From NCBI GenBank assembly GCA_038380435.1, contig JAWZYU010000025.1, positions 48,058,691 to 48,122,690 on the forward strand: DNA of 64,000 bases. Direction: 5' to 3'. The translations under genes were made by a program, and so were the position numbers. The DNA is from Ryuthela nishihirai (Eukaryota; Arthropoda; Arachnida; Araneae; Heptathelidae). Positions 22,075 through 33,953 of the stretch are shown here, in pieces (the stretch's first letter is position 1; every line of letters begins with the position of its first letter). Under the pieces are notes generated by a model. It saw only the letters and a list, made by a program, of their open reading frames with translations, was not told where the DNA came from and searched no databases.

Positions 22075-24450
22075 ATGGTAAACAGATGAATGCGGCATTC
22101 AAGAGTCTTTGTGTAAACTGTGAAAAGCTTATGGGGACAGTGTCATCTTTAAAAGCGCCTGTTACTGGTGTGGTATGATTGTTCCACTGAGGTGACTTTC
22201 TGCTCGAAAACGAATCTTGAAGCTGCCAGCCATGGAGTTGAACAATGACTGTTTAAAGGCACTGCTCAATGAAAATCTACATTGGACATCCAGGGAATTG
22301 GCACAGCTACAGAGTATGTCAAAAAGGACACAACCCTCTATTGTATTTTTCTATTTAAACTTGACAAAAGACACAAATTATACATATATCTACCTTTACA
22401 ACAGATGTTGAAAGTGATTTCCTGCAACTTGGATGCAGGTGCGTACCCGTTTCATGACATTTGCAGCCACCTTTTGTAATGTTTGTTTTCTTATGTTTAA
22501 AATCTCTCTTTCAATGTTAGCCTTCAAGTCTTCAAGTGTATGAGGATTGTTTTGAAACACTAGACATTTGAGATATCCCCAAAGGAAAAAATCTGGAGGA
22601 GTAAGATCTGGGGATCTTGGGGGCCACAATTTTTTTTAAATCAAATGATCACCAAAAAATTCCTGCAACATGACCATTGTGTCATGTTGCAGGAAACTTC
22701 TTGTTGAAACCAATACTCTCGTTCATTCACATCCAATAGTGCAATAAACTGTTGGATGAGGTCACAATAAACTTCACCAGTTACAGTTGAGTCAAAAAAT
22801 AAAGGCCCTATCATATGATGATGGGAAATTATACACCAAACACCAATTTTCCGTGCAATGGTCTTTCGTGAAAAGTGTGAGGATTTTCACTGCTCCATAT
22901 TCAACTGTTTTGACTGTTCACATACCCATCCAAGTGAAACCAAGCCTTGTCACTGAAATAAACATGGTCCAACACCTCAATTCCATTTTCATCAACAAAA
23001 GAATGAAACCAATGACAGTATCATAAACGTTTTTCATGGTCTGGTTCTTTCAGTTCATGAATTACACAAATGTGGTATGCATGAAATTTTAACTTCTTTG
23101 TAGCCCTGAAAACAGTAGCTGGTGACAATCCAACCTGTGAAGATAACTTTCGAAGAGATTTTCTGGGTGGAAGAGTTAAACACTGAGACACATCATCAAG
23201 AACTTCGACAGTTAACAGTGATGGTTGTCCTGGGCTCTTTTAATCCTGTACAGACCCACTGTCACGAAATTTATCAATCAAATGAGATATTGTCGACTTA
23301 TTGGGAACTGCAGACTGAGGAAACTTCAACTCAAACTCCTCTCTCACACATTTGTATGCATAATAAGTCTCAACAATAAATACACGTTCGTTTTTGGAAA
23401 ACGACATAGCTGACACAACACAAAGAAATGAATGCTAGAGTGAGACTAGCGTGTAACAAGGTCATTTCAACTGCTAAAGGCTGTTAACCTTGAGTACAGT
23501 AATGCCAACTGACTAATATTATGACATAAAATGTACTTGTGCGTAAGTTCTACTCTCTTATATTTAGGGTTGACACTGATATATCTCTTATATCTAGGGT
23601 TGCATCCATTTTGAAACACCATGTACTAAACACAAATCAGTCCTCTGTCATTCGACATCTGCAAAGGCTGGATTATGTGTCAAAACTGGATATCTGGATC
23701 TCACATCAGCTGCCACAGCAGAACATTGTAGCTTACTATACTGCAAGCACTTCATTGCTGCCTTGGCAAAAGGCCAAGAAAAGTGTGGCCACAACCGATG
23801 GTTTTCTTGACCAAATAATTACAGGGGATGAAAAGTGGCTCATTTATGATAATGCTGTCCATAAAAAATCATGGTGTCAAACAGAAGACCCAGGCTTCAG
23901 CAAACCCAGCACTTATTCTTGTAAGGTGATGCTCTGTTGGTGGAATTGCAGGGTATCACCCATTATGAGCTTTTAACCAGCCAAAACCCTCAACTCAAAT
24001 GTCTGCTGTGAGCAGTTGTACCACTTAAGTGCAGCAAAGAAGGCCACATTGATAAATAGAAAAGGAGTATGTTTCACCAGGACTATGCAAGGCCCCATGT
24101 TGTGTTATAGACATAGCAGAAACTGCAGCAATTGGGCTGGAAAATTATGGTACATCCCTTATATTTGCCAGACCTAGCCCCCTCAGATATCGATCTGTTC
24201 TGATCTCTGAACAATTTCATTTCTAATAGGAAATTTTGGAGTGGTGATGAAGTGAAAGAGTGCAATGCTGACTTCTTTTGTCATGAAGGACAATAGTTTC
24301 TACAGGAATGGCATCTACAAACTTGTAGATCATTGGAACATGGCCATATCTACTATGGTAATTACATTCTTGATTAAATAACACATTGGTTAATCATGAG
24401 AATGATTTTTTGTGCATGTCTCATATTTTCCCATTATTTTTGCATCAATT
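22075..24450 (+). mobile_element. mariner M1, copy 1, split by mariner M3
   Basis: 22075-22314 encodes an N-terminal part (NNDCLKALLNENLHWTSREL). 23626-24450 continues with NQSSVIRHLQRLDYVSKLDI, a first catalytic region (GDEKWLIYDNAVHKKSW) and a decayed copy of the mariner YSPDLAPSDYH region near 24160. The right end resembles the inverted repeat of the second M1 copy (TTGATGCAAAAATAATGGG reversed). The left terminus seems lost. Multiple stops make the gene dead. The two halves flank the M3 insertion at a duplicated TA. Confidence 0.85.
22317..23623 (-). mobile_element. mariner-type element M3, inserted in M1
   Basis: TA at 22315-22316 and at 23624-23625 flank it. The end sequences TGTCAAAAAGGACACAACCC and, reversed from the right, CATGGTGTTTCAAAATGG...GCAACCCTAG are a degenerate inverted-repeat pair. 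On the minus strand the transposase relic starts near 23407 (MSFSKNERVFIVETYYAYKC). It has a damaged first catalytic motif (FSDKAWFHLDG, Glu changed to Lys) and ends with WPPRSPDLTPPDFFLWGYLK and GNHFQHLL near 22396. Residues around the second Asp are replaced by a small hairpin (22660-22695). It is about 1.3 kb and inactive. Confidence 0.85.
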
Positions 24451-24506
24451 ATTACTAATTCAGTCTTATGGAACACTACAGTAGTCATTCAATAGTTTCA
24501 ACATGT

Positions 24507-25375
24507 TTTTAATATTTAATGACCTATGTGATTTACCATTGAATGGGATTAACATTGCATTTGCAGATGATATTGCACTGGTTTACCTTGGCAACATTGG
24601 TAATATAGTTATAAAAATAATTGAGAATTTAAAAGAAATAAATAACTAGTTTGTGAAAAATATGTTAATTTTAAATGTCAACAAATCAAAATATATAAAT
24701 TTTAGACTTAAAAATAAGTCTATTGATGAACTATACAATAAGTTAATTTATCATGATATAAACTGTCAAAATTGGTCATGTTCTTGTCCAGTTATACAGG
24801 GTGTTGATGGTTTTAGATATCTGGGAGTATTTATAGATAGTAACCTCACATGGAAGTTGCATGTTAAAAACGTAGTAAAACGTTTGAATATCATGATTTC
24901 AAGAACATATTTTATTATAAGTTTTTTGAATTTGTCCATGTTAAAAATAATTTACAATTCGTGGATAAAATCTTATTTGGAATATGGTATTATTTCATGG
25001 GGTGGCCTTTTTGAATCAAATTTGAAACCTATTCAGAATCTTCAAAATTTTGCATTGAGGTGCATGTTCAAGAAATGAAAGTTTGATAGCATCCAAAATT
25101 ATTATACTTCTTTACAAATTTTACAAGTCCGAAAATTATATATTTATCATTTGTTAACATATATTTTCAAAAATTGGGATGATTCAAATGTAAAAGTTTT
25201 CAATAAAAACACAAGACTTTCAACATTACATTTAATTTTGTATTTAATGTGATTACTCCCAGAAAAACAGCTTTTTGCAAACATTATGTATACCTGGCTC
25301 CTAAAATATTCAGTAGTTTACCTAACAACATAAAGAATGAAAGAAATCTTTATCTTTTTAAAAAATTAATAATTA
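24507..25375 (+). pseudogene. LINE reverse transcriptase relic, CR1/L2-like
   Basis: This differs from the RTE family. It begins with the catalytic FADDIALVYL region (about 24562-24590). Next come LNVNKSKYINF, the FRYLGVFIDSNLTWKLHVKN thumb motif (about 24810-24870) and LKIIYNSWIKSYLEYGIISW, and it ends with APKIFSSLPNNIKNERNLYL. This order is typical of the C-terminal half of CR1/L2/Crack-type LINE polymerases. At least three breaks are present. No tail or 5' half is recognisable. The exact clade is inferred. Confidence 0.75.
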
Positions 25376-25479
25376 TAGTTGCACATGTTTACCAGGACTA
25401 CATCAAAACCAGCAAACCTGCAGCCACTGAGGAAAATGTGGCCTTAACTGGTCATTGATGTTCAAGGTGAGTACAGCCT

Positions 25480-26105
25480 CTCTCATGTTGGAACAGAAGA
25501 CCAAAGTGCAGATGTGAATGTTGGTATTCAACAATGGGGTAGCTATGAAGGTTTGTGAAAGACCATTTGACATACGATGACACTACTGGGCTATAGCAGC
25601 TGACACCACATAAGTACCCTTGTTAACAGCATGTCACTAGGTTGTGAAGCTGTAGTGGGTGAAGGAAGACCACTAATGGACAATGGGATGCTGGAAACGG
25701 GAAACTTGGTTTCAACTACAGCACACTGACTGAGGTTGCATGTGTGGTGTAGACCACATAAGGCCATGGACCCCAACTGTCAAGTTGCTGTGTTACAGAC
25801 TGGTTCTGAGGCACGTTTTAGTGGGCCATTTGGGGCCCCTTGTACCTATTGAGACCACCATCACTGCACAAGGCTATGCTGATGTACTCACCGACCACCT
25901 CCATCTCTTAATAATTACCCATCTCCCATAGTAGGATGCTTTCTTTCAAAAAGACAATGCCCTCTCTCATCACTCCTGTTTGGCAAAGGACTAGTTGGAG
26001 GATCATTCCAGTTAGTTCACAATCCTTGAATGGCCCTCTCACTATCCAGATCTGAATCCTATTTAACATCTGTGGGAATTTTATTATTAACATAATGAAA
26101 TTCTC
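25480..26105 (+). pseudogene. Tc1-like transposase relic
   Basis: Fragments in shifting frames read in Tc1 order: a region like GHLGPLVPIETTITAQGYAD (about 25830-25890), then FFQKDNAPSHHSC-like residues (about 25945), then EWPSHYPDLNPI (about 26030) near the third catalytic residue. It is a different Tc1 lineage from the one at 3118. No clear terminal repeats are seen; it is heavily mutated. Confidence 0.65.
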
Positions 26106-26424
26106 TCAATTCATCAAGAATTTTATTCCACTGATTCCATTTTAGTGAAGTTAAGTTGCTTAGATTTTGTAATTAATCTGAAAATTGATGGAAGTGTTTG
26201 TTTTGGAATATTGATTTAAATGTGTTGAATGTTTAAGAATAAAGTGCTTGTGGGCAAAGAAAATTTGAGATTGGCAAAAATGTGGCACCTTTTTGTGCAC
26301 AAAATTTTAATGCTCAAGAGTCTAGCCAGATCTGGATCAAAATAACTATTTGGTGTTTTGATGAAGGTTTTGGCATTCAAGCTGTAATCCTAGGTCAGTT
26401 CTAGGATTATTACATTATACATGT
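26106..26424. other. AT-rich, nothing recognised
   Basis: A spacer between the Tc1 relic and the 3'-truncated RTE copy E. Contains a small hairpin CCTAGGTCAGTTCTAGG. Confidence 0.4.
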
Positions 26425-27590
26425 GTTAGTTATTCGTAAACCATTAAGTTTACTTACCTGTAGAAGATGTTCCCCATTGCCATTGGAACTGCCAATGCCA
26501 AAGGGACATAAAACTCCTGCCTAAAGGTCAGAGTCAGTATCTGTTTTAGCATTGAAGTCACCTAACACAAGAGAGATATCTCCTTTCTTCACAGAATTCA
26601 AAATATCATGAAGGTGGCTCTAAAACGTATCCTTCTCATTCTCATCAAAGTCATCTGTGGGGGCATAACAACATATGACATTCAAGTCTTTAATTTTTTT
26701 TTTTTAATTTTGCTGTAAGAAATCTTTGATTAATGCAATCATATCCTAGAAGAGCATCACTGGTGTGTCGGCTGAGAAGTAAATCTACACCTTGGAGATG
26801 TTTTCCATTCTCCCTGCCTGAAAAGAGTAATTTAAAGTTATTTTTAAGTATCTTGCCTTTACCTGTCCATCTCTTGCAACCTAGAATATCTAGGTTATAA
26901 TGCTGGAATTCCAGCATGTGGACATCAAGAGAATAATTGTATATGATGTCCTCACGTTTCTGCAGAGAGAAAATGATTAGTAGCCTTTTTAAAGAAACGG
27001 TTTATTGTGTTGGGTAGGATCAACAATATCAAACAGCCCCTGATCACAGGACCTGTTCCTCCTCTGCTAAAGCTGAAGTCACTGATGCTGGTAGGAACTT
27101 CAGACAGCACCTTTTCAAGTGGACCTTTTCAAGAGCCATATGACCTGCCTGAGACACATTACTCCAGTTTAGGATTGATGATGCCCAACTAGCTAAGTGA
27201 GGTTCAGATACCTGCAATGGCCTCTGATCAGGATTTTCCACCAGCTGATATAAGATATCCTGTGCCTCTGTTCACCTATAGCTGGCAACCGAGAAGCAAA
27301 TAGAAAATACAGCAACAGATTCTTCCAGTGCAGCAAGTCCAGGATCCATAATCAAGCTCAAATCCATAAACCAGTCCAGTCTAATAGGTATAAATGGTCA
27401 GCACCAGGACCCTGTGAAATTGACCACTCCTCAGCAGGGTTGAAAAAAAAAAAGTGGCCATAGATCACCAGATCAGTTAGGCCACACTGAACTGGCAGCC
27501 CTCCCCTTCTGTTCCCTTCCAAATGAGCATATCTTTTGAAAGGTACTAACGGTCTGCACCACAAGAGGCGGGGGTCGGACATTAGGCACT
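26425..27590 (-). mobile_element. RTE-type LINE, copy E (old subfamily), 3'-truncated
   Basis: Read on the minus strand from about 27590: leader (CCTAATGTCCGACCCCCGCC, GTTAGTACCTTTCAAAAG), ASWASSILNWSNVSQAGHMA, then endonuclease remnants (LEFQHYNLDILG; RWTGKGKILKNNFKLLFSGR; LSRHTSDALLGYDCINQRFL) down to the region after GDFNAK near 26425. The reverse transcriptase half is missing, which is not the usual 5' truncation of LINE insertion and implies later loss. It stands head to head with copy B, its 5' end only about 50 bases from B's. Confidence 0.87.
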
Positions 27591-30500
27591 AGACCATCAC
27601 TGGTGGTATGAAGCTCTCCTTTCAGTTTATGCCTAGCTACTCTCTTGTGGAAGTGAACGGAAGGGGAGGGCTGCCAGATTAGTGTGGCCAACTGATCTGG
27701 ACAACTATGGTTACTTTTCTTTTTTTTTTCTACCCTGCTGAGGAGTGGTCAACCACACAGGGTCCTGGTGCTGACCATATAAACCCACTGGACTGGACAG
27801 ATATATGGCTCTGAGCTTGATTATGGATCCTGATTTTGCTGCACTGGTGGGCTTCTGTGGAGGGAAAATCTTTCGCTGTGTTTTCTGTTTGTTTGTGGGT
27901 TGACAGCCCCAAGTGAATAGATTCACAGGATATGTTTATCAGCTGGTGGATAATCCTGAGCAGAGGTCATCGCAGGCACCTGAACTCTTTGCTTCTATTG
28001 GCATCATCAAATTCTACATTGGAGGAAGTCTTCCAGTGTAGATGGCTTCAGCCTTTAGTAGTGGGGGAACAGGTCTTTGCCCCATGTCTGCGATTAGGGG
28101 GCTGTTTGATATTGTCGGCATTCCCTCTCTCAATAAACATAGTTTCTTTAAACATCCTACTAACCATTTTCTCTCCATAGGTAGTTGGAATGTGAGGACT
28201 CTGCACAGGGCTTTTTCTCTTGATGTCCTCACACAAGAATTCCACCATTATAATTTAGATATTCTCGGCTTGCAAGAGCCCAGGTGGACAGATAAAGATC
28301 AGATTCTTAAAAATAATCTTAAATTTCTCTTTTCAGGGAGGGATGACAATAAGCATCACCAAGGCGTGGGTCTGCTTCTCAGCAGACATGCTAGTGATGC
28401 TCTTGTAGGATATGAGTGCATTAATGAACGGTTTTTACAGCAAAATTTCAGACAAGCGTTAAAGACTTGAATGTTATCTGCTGTTATGCCCCCACTGAGG
28501 ATGCCGTTGAGGATGAGAAGGATAGGTTTTACGGACAACTTCAGGATATTTTGAATTCTGTCAAGAAAGGAGATATTACCCTTGTTCTTGGTGACTTAAA
28601 TGCCAAAGTTGGTACTGACTCTGATCTTTGGGGAGGAGTAATAGGCCCTTTTGGTATTGGTAGCTGCAATGGCAATGGTCAGCGTCTCCTATAGGTAAGA
28701 AAACTCAATGGATTCAGAATAACTAACACTTATTACAAACACCGCGACATACATAAGTACACATGGGTTTCACCCGATGAGCTGCATAAGAATATGATTG
28801 ATTATATATTAATTAACAGCAAATGGGCTAGTTCTGTTAGGAATACCAGGTCATATAGGGGAGATGAAATTGATCTGACCATTACCTAGTTAAAAGTGTC
28901 TTGCAACTTAAACTTAAAAAGTGTTGTGCTAGGGTGAGAAATTTTACTTTTAATACCGAAGCTCTGAAAGACCCAGTTATAGGCAAAGCTTACCATGATA
29001 GGTTACTTAGTCATTATGACAGTCATGGTATGCTTACTACTGAAGTTGAGGAAGAATGGAATCATTTTAAACAGGCTTTTTTGGTCACTAACAGTCATCT
29101 TTTAGGAAAAAAGGAGCAGAAGAGGCAGAATTATCTGAGTGATAAGGCACTTGAGCTTATTTCAGAAAGAAAGAACTGCAGAAATGTTTTTAATCAATAC
29201 CCTACTAGTCCTAATAGAAAGCAGTACAGAGAACTTAATAAACGTGTAAAAGATCAGTTAGCTGCTGATAAGAATATTTGGCTTGATGGCTTGTCTGACA
29301 AAGCCCAGGAAGCAGTTGGACAGCACAACAGCAGAGAGCTGTACCAGATAGTTAATGTTTTGTGTGGTAGAAAACGGACAGGTATACAGGGATTGAAGGA
29401 TAAACAAGGTAAGGTTATAGAAGGTGAGGATTCTGTCATGGCTAGGTGGGCTGAGCATTTCAGTAATATTCTAAACAATGCAGTTAGTTCTATTCCCATT
29501 GTTTGCAATGATGATAGATGCATTGGCGGCTTTAATGTTGTCCCTATAACACAATCTGAAGTTATTTTGGCTGTTTCTAAACTTAAACTTCATAAATCCC
29601 CAGGGGTAGACGAAATTACTACAGAAATGCTTAGAGCTGGGAATGTTTCGGTTACCACTTGGATGACTGAAATTCTGAATATCTTTTATGATAAAGGCAT
29701 GGTTCCTAAGGATTTTACCAGAGCTATTGTTACCGCTATTTTCAAAAAAGGTGATCACAGTTCTTGTGATAACTATAGGGGTATCAGCCTACTCTCTATT
29801 CCAGGTAAAGATTTATGCATGATTGTGCTTAATAGAATTAAGAATCTGGTTGACAGTCAATTGCGTGATGAGCAATGTGGATTCAGAAGTGGTAGGGGAT
29901 GTGTGGATCAGATATTTCCACTCAGGCAGATTCTTGAGAAATGTTTAGAGTTTCAGAAACCTTTAGTTGCTAGATTTGTTGATTTCAAAAAGGCTTTCGA
30001 CTCTGTTGATTGTCATAATTTGTGGTTGATTGTGAGATCATATGGTATACCTGACAAGTTAGTTAACATAATGAAAGCTCTCTATAACAACACTGAGTCG
30101 TGTGTGAGAGTTGGTAAGGCTTGTAGCAATTGGTTTAGCATTACTTCTGGTGTTCGACAAGGGTCCATTTTGTCTCCTTTTCTCTTTAGCTTGGTTATTG
30201 ATTATGTTATGCAAAATTCACTTCAAGGGAGAGATTTTGGTCTTAAATGGTCTGGAGATACGAAAATTTCTGATTTAGATTATGCTGATGATTTAGCCTT
30301 TTTGGCAAATGATGTTGATGAGATGAACTCTTTCATTCGAGCTGTTGATGAAACTGGTAGTAGAGTAGGTTTGGTTATAAACAGAGAGAAAACTAAAGTG
30401 ATGAAAATTGGTCAGGCAGGCTGTGATTCAGTTAATCTGAATGGTTGCAGTCTTGAGCAGATGTCACAGTTTAATTATCTTGGGAGCTATATAACAGATA

Positions 30501-31078
30501 ATGGTGATGTGCGGCATGAGATTAACAAACGAATAGGGATTGCTGCCGGGACTTTTAAGAATCTATGGAGAGTGTAGAGAAATAGGCGTATACACCTAAA
30601 GACTAAAATTAGGCTGTATAATAATTTGGTTCTTTCTAGGGTTAGTTATGGTAGTGAAACTTGGACACTTTGTAAACAAGATAACAGGAAACTAGATGCT
30701 TTTGATTCCAGATGCTTACGGAGTATCTTGGGCATTAGGTGGTTCAACTTTGTAACTAATGATGAGGTTAGGCAAAGGAGTTTGCAACCTCCTTTAAGCA
30801 GCATATTGTGCAGAGAGAGACTCCGTTGGTTTGGCCATGTTGCCCATATGAATAATTATAGATTGGCGAATAGGGTTATGAACAGTGTGCCTAAGGGCCT
30901 CAGAAAGAAGGGGAGACCTAGGATGCGGTGGGCAGACAATATCAAACAGGACCTTGTTAGAATTGGTGTGCAGTAACCAGATGCAGTAGATGTAGCCCAG
31001 GATAGACTTGTTTGGAGAACTAAATTGCACGGTCTGGTTGGACCTCTGTAGCCCATGGCTGCTTGAGGATGATAATGA
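27591..31078 (+). mobile_element. RTE-type LINE, copy B, near full length
   Basis: The leader starts around 27600 (CTGTGGAAGTG-like, then AAGGGGAGGGCTGCCAGATT). The coding region (28042 to about 31050) is followed by the family's 3' end CCATGGCTGCTTGAGGATGA and a GATGATGA tail. RTE elements copy their RNA into a nicked target by target-primed reverse transcription, usually leaving short tandem-repeat tails like this one. The protein is disrupted by a frameshift near 28430 and stops near 28692, 30575 and 30974, so it is inactive but recent. It ends about 550 bases before the first FBXO47-like coding exon. Confidence 0.93.
28042..31050 (+). pseudogene. RTE endonuclease-reverse transcriptase pseudogene (copy B)
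   Basis: The endonuclease (APE type) has SWNVRTLHRAFSLDVL near 28183, ILGLQEPRW, a CCYAPTEDA segment near 28480 and LVLGDLNAKVG near 28585. These supply the Asn, Glu and Asp of the active site. The 28901-30577 frame (558 codons) carries the linker and the reverse transcriptase: KSPGVDEITTEMLR, FKKGDHSSCDNYRGISLLS, DEQCGFRSGRGCVDQI, DFKKAFDSVDCHNLW, SGVRQGSILSPFLFSLVIDY and DYADDLAFLANDVDEMNSF (catalytic Asp pair at about 30284-30292). After a stop at about 30575 the C-terminus continues with KTKIRLYNNLVLSRVSYGSE, RERLRWFGHVAHM and GRPRMRWADN. No RNase H domain is seen, as expected for RTE. A related endonuclease fold gives arthropod gene sets their 'craniofacial development protein 2-like' labels. 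Confidence 0.9.
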
Positions 31079-31626
31079 TGATGACCATTTACAGACCATA
31101 CTGGTGTAACATTGCTCATATTTTGTAAACATATTGAGTGAAAAAAATCATGAATAATAATTAGTGTATGTAAATATATAGCTAACATTTTACTAATACT
31201 AGCTAACAATACTAACTAATAACTAGTAAAAACGCAACTAATACTAGCTAACATTTTTTTTAACTTTTCAGTCATATTAATTTGTTGAAATGTGTTTACA
31301 CTAATCACAGCTATCTAATATAATCTGAAATAGAAAAGTGAAAAATGAAAACAAACTTCAGGAATTTTTTTAATATTATGGAACTTCAATGATCGCAAAG
31401 TCAGAAGGAGGATCATTTTATGTAATTTATTGTGTATGTAATTTCATTGCATAGAACTTTTAAATGGCAGAAAACCAGGATTATTCATATTTCATATAAT
31501 TGTATTTTAGAATTGTGCTAGAAAGTATATTTGGTTAACCTAGTTGCTGTATTGGTTGATTTATGGTTTGAACTTTTTTTTTAATTTTTGTATTATTTAT
31601 TTTTTTTGCCATTTCTACTCTTTTAG
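31079..31626. other. AT-rich spacer between RTE copy B and the first coding exon
   Basis: Contains a small irregular repetition of ACTAATACTAGCTAACA around 31190-31255 and ends in the polypyrimidine tract and AG acceptor of the exon at 31627. No promoter could be identified by eye. Confidence 0.45.
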
Positions 31627-31817
31627 TGGTTTTCAAAATTGTATTCTGAATTGTACAACCATGTGGCCTATTACATGCAAAAAGTTGAGACGTTCTGTAC
31701 GGTTAATGACAAAAGATAAAGATGAAACCAAACATCAACCCAAGAATTTTGGAGATTTAGGATATTTTGAGTTTCTCCCCACTGAACTAATGCACAGAAT
31801 ATTTAATAACTTATCAG
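31627..31817 (+). CDS. FBXO47: F-box protein, FBXO47-like: first recognised coding exon
   Basis: This is the first of three exons of one + strand gene. A pyrimidine tract and AG end at 31626, and the donor CAG|GTACTT follows 31817. The ATG at 31661 starts 52 codons plus one base (phase 1). The acceptor just before it suggests an upstream, probably non-coding exon, although the frame is also open upstream. The N-terminus has a basic KKLRRSVRL stretch, then GYFEFLPTELMHRIFNNLS, the first half of an F-box. F-box proteins join SCF ubiquitin ligases through SKP1; vertebrate FBXO47 is germline-biased and needed in meiosis. The basic KLRRS-type start, the F-box near the N-terminus and the next two exons together fit FBXO47. 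No expression data; the assignment is by recollection of the family. Confidence 0.82.
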
Positions 31818-33650
31818 GTACTTTAGTATATATTTTGTATATATGTGTGTGTGTGTGTTTCTTTTTTTCTGTTTCCTTTTTTTTAACTGTTTTGCTGTGC
31901 TATTAAATTGAAATCTCTACATTTTTTTTGTTGAAGTTCAGAAGCTCTCAATAAAAGGACTGCACTCAAAAAATAAAATATGTGTTGTATTGATATGACT
32001 TTAGTCAAATATGGCAGCAGAAGATACTGAAATTCTGATAATTTGGAATAATGTTGAATGTAGCAACTAATAAAGGAAAAAAATTACTTTTAAGGACTAT
32101 CTGTCATTTGAATTTTAAAAATATGGACATTTTAAATAATATTTTAGAGATAATGGTGGAAGTTAGCTACCCAGTTTTTTTAATATTAGATTTGAATTTA
32201 ACCATTTAATACTCTCAAAAATCTATGAAGGCTAGGATTTTCAAAATGGAATTCTTTTTCACTTGTTTTTAGCTGGTTAAAACAACAAGCTGATGTTTTT
32301 ACTTTGTTGTCTGTCCATCTGTTTGTTTTTAGCTAGATAGCTGCTGATGAAATATTATGATTTGCATTTTCCAAACCTTGCAATAGCTTTCATAGCACCC
32401 TCTTGTGGTAAAAAAAGTTGAAAAATGGCAAAACTTTAAACAATTGTTGCAAACAATCTATTTATGCAAAAAGTTAAACATTTTTGGTGGTAGTGTGATG
32501 GTCCAGAGGTTTACATTGGCAGAAATAATTTGCCCTCTTAACACATTGTTTATGAATATTTTTACACTAAATATGACCAGAATTACTATTTTATGCAGTG
32601 GAATTTTGTCTCATATATATATGATAGGCCAATTTACCTAATTTTTGTAATATCCAATTTCACCAAATTTTAATAATATGCAATTTCACCAAATTTTATA
32701 ATATGCAGTTTCATCTAATTTTTATGTCTAATTTTATTCAATCAGAGCTAAATTGAATAAAAAAAAAAACATAAAAAACTTGAATATTTACTTGCAATAT
32801 GTTGAAATGATGAAAGGTTTCTTGTGGTATTTAAAAGTTTTTTTGGTATAGAACACCTTGGAATACTCAGAATAGTGGAGAGCAACGAGCATATTTGTAC
32901 TGGCTGTCTGTTCTTTCTTCATTCGCACATGCATAGTCTTGGGAATAATAATTTTATTTTTTGGTTGGGGGGAAAAGGGAGGAATAAATTTTGCAAAATG
33001 GACTCACCGTAGTCTTGTTTGCAATATTCTGGAATTTGCCAATTTTAATAATGGAACTACATTTTATAATCGCATCTAATTTGAAAAACAATCCTGTAAA
33101 CACTCTGAAATGGCCAATCATCAGCAAAATGGTATCTGACACCTCATATCATCTATTGACAGAGAGGTGGATATTCAAAGAAATGACTACAGCTGCTCGA
33201 ATATCTGAGAGATGTTTGTGTATGAATAGACTTCATTTCCTCACACATCTGAGAGATGTTAATATAAACCAAAGGGTACTCAGTAACTCAGAGGGGGTGG
33301 AAAAACTCAAATTTTTGTATTAAACTTTCCATGGTCCACTCCAATTATACACATCGACAGAATTCGAAATGAGAGGCTAAAGAGCTATATTAATTTTTAG
33401 TATAACATATGAAACTTCCATTTTTTTAAAAATAGACATTGCAGTTTGAAAATTTCACATAGATCTTATAAAAAATATATAATTTAAACTTGAAAAAATA
33501 ATACTTTTTCCATTTGATGAATATTTTATTAAGTTAAAAAATATAGTGAGGAAAGTGTTATAGTGCAAAAATAGCTTGGCTTCTGGATGTAAACCAGTTT
33601 TCCTGTAAGGGTTAAGAGATAAAAATAATTCTCTATGTGTTATAAGTACT
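31818..33650. other. start of intron 1; AT-rich, with a copy of repeat R1 near 32338-32570
   Basis: Besides a TG microsatellite near 31845-31860, the only recognisable part is 32338-32570. There, GCTGATGAAATATTATGATTT, CACCCTCTTGTGGT, AAAAAAGTTGAAAAATGG and ACAATTGTTGCAAACAATC match, in order, modules of the repeat at 5460-5650. No exon-like frame with splice sites was found. Confidence 0.5.
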
Positions 33651-33664
33651 CTTTGCAATTTACC

Positions 33665-33939
33665 CTGCCCACGGTCAGTAGGGGACACCGATGGGCTTGG
33701 AAAGGCCGCTGACCATCGGATGGGATGTTAAGCCATGGTCCCGTGTGCGGAAGAGCCATACCCTGTGCACGTTAAAGAACACGCTGGATTGCCTTGATGG
33801 GAGGCTACCATCTGTCTCCCAACAGCTGTTTCAGTGGGTCCCCTCCCCCAACCTTCTCTGAGCCTTCGGGGTCCATGTGACCTGGCCATTTAGCCCATGG
33901 TGTGCAAAAAAGTGCCGCTCAGAGGTAAAACAACCCAAC
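33665..33939 (+). repeat. SINE S1, 5'-truncated, with 14-bp target duplication
   Basis: It lacks the tRNA-like head and starts within CTGCCCACGGTCAGTAGGGG. The rest of the body and the CAACCCAAC end are intact and close to the young copies. It is flanked by perfect direct repeats CTTTGCAATTTACC (33651-33664 and 33940-33953). That duplication and 5' truncation are the marks of LINE-mediated insertion. Confidence 0.93.
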
Positions 33940-33953
33940 CTTTGCAATTTACC

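Noticed and set aside
31083..31100. ACCATTTACAGACC just after copy B's tail also occurs, inverted, in the palindrome centre near 40510
   Set aside because: A 14-base match alone in a 64-kb AT-rich window is weak, and the homologous place before copy B lacks it. Probably chance.
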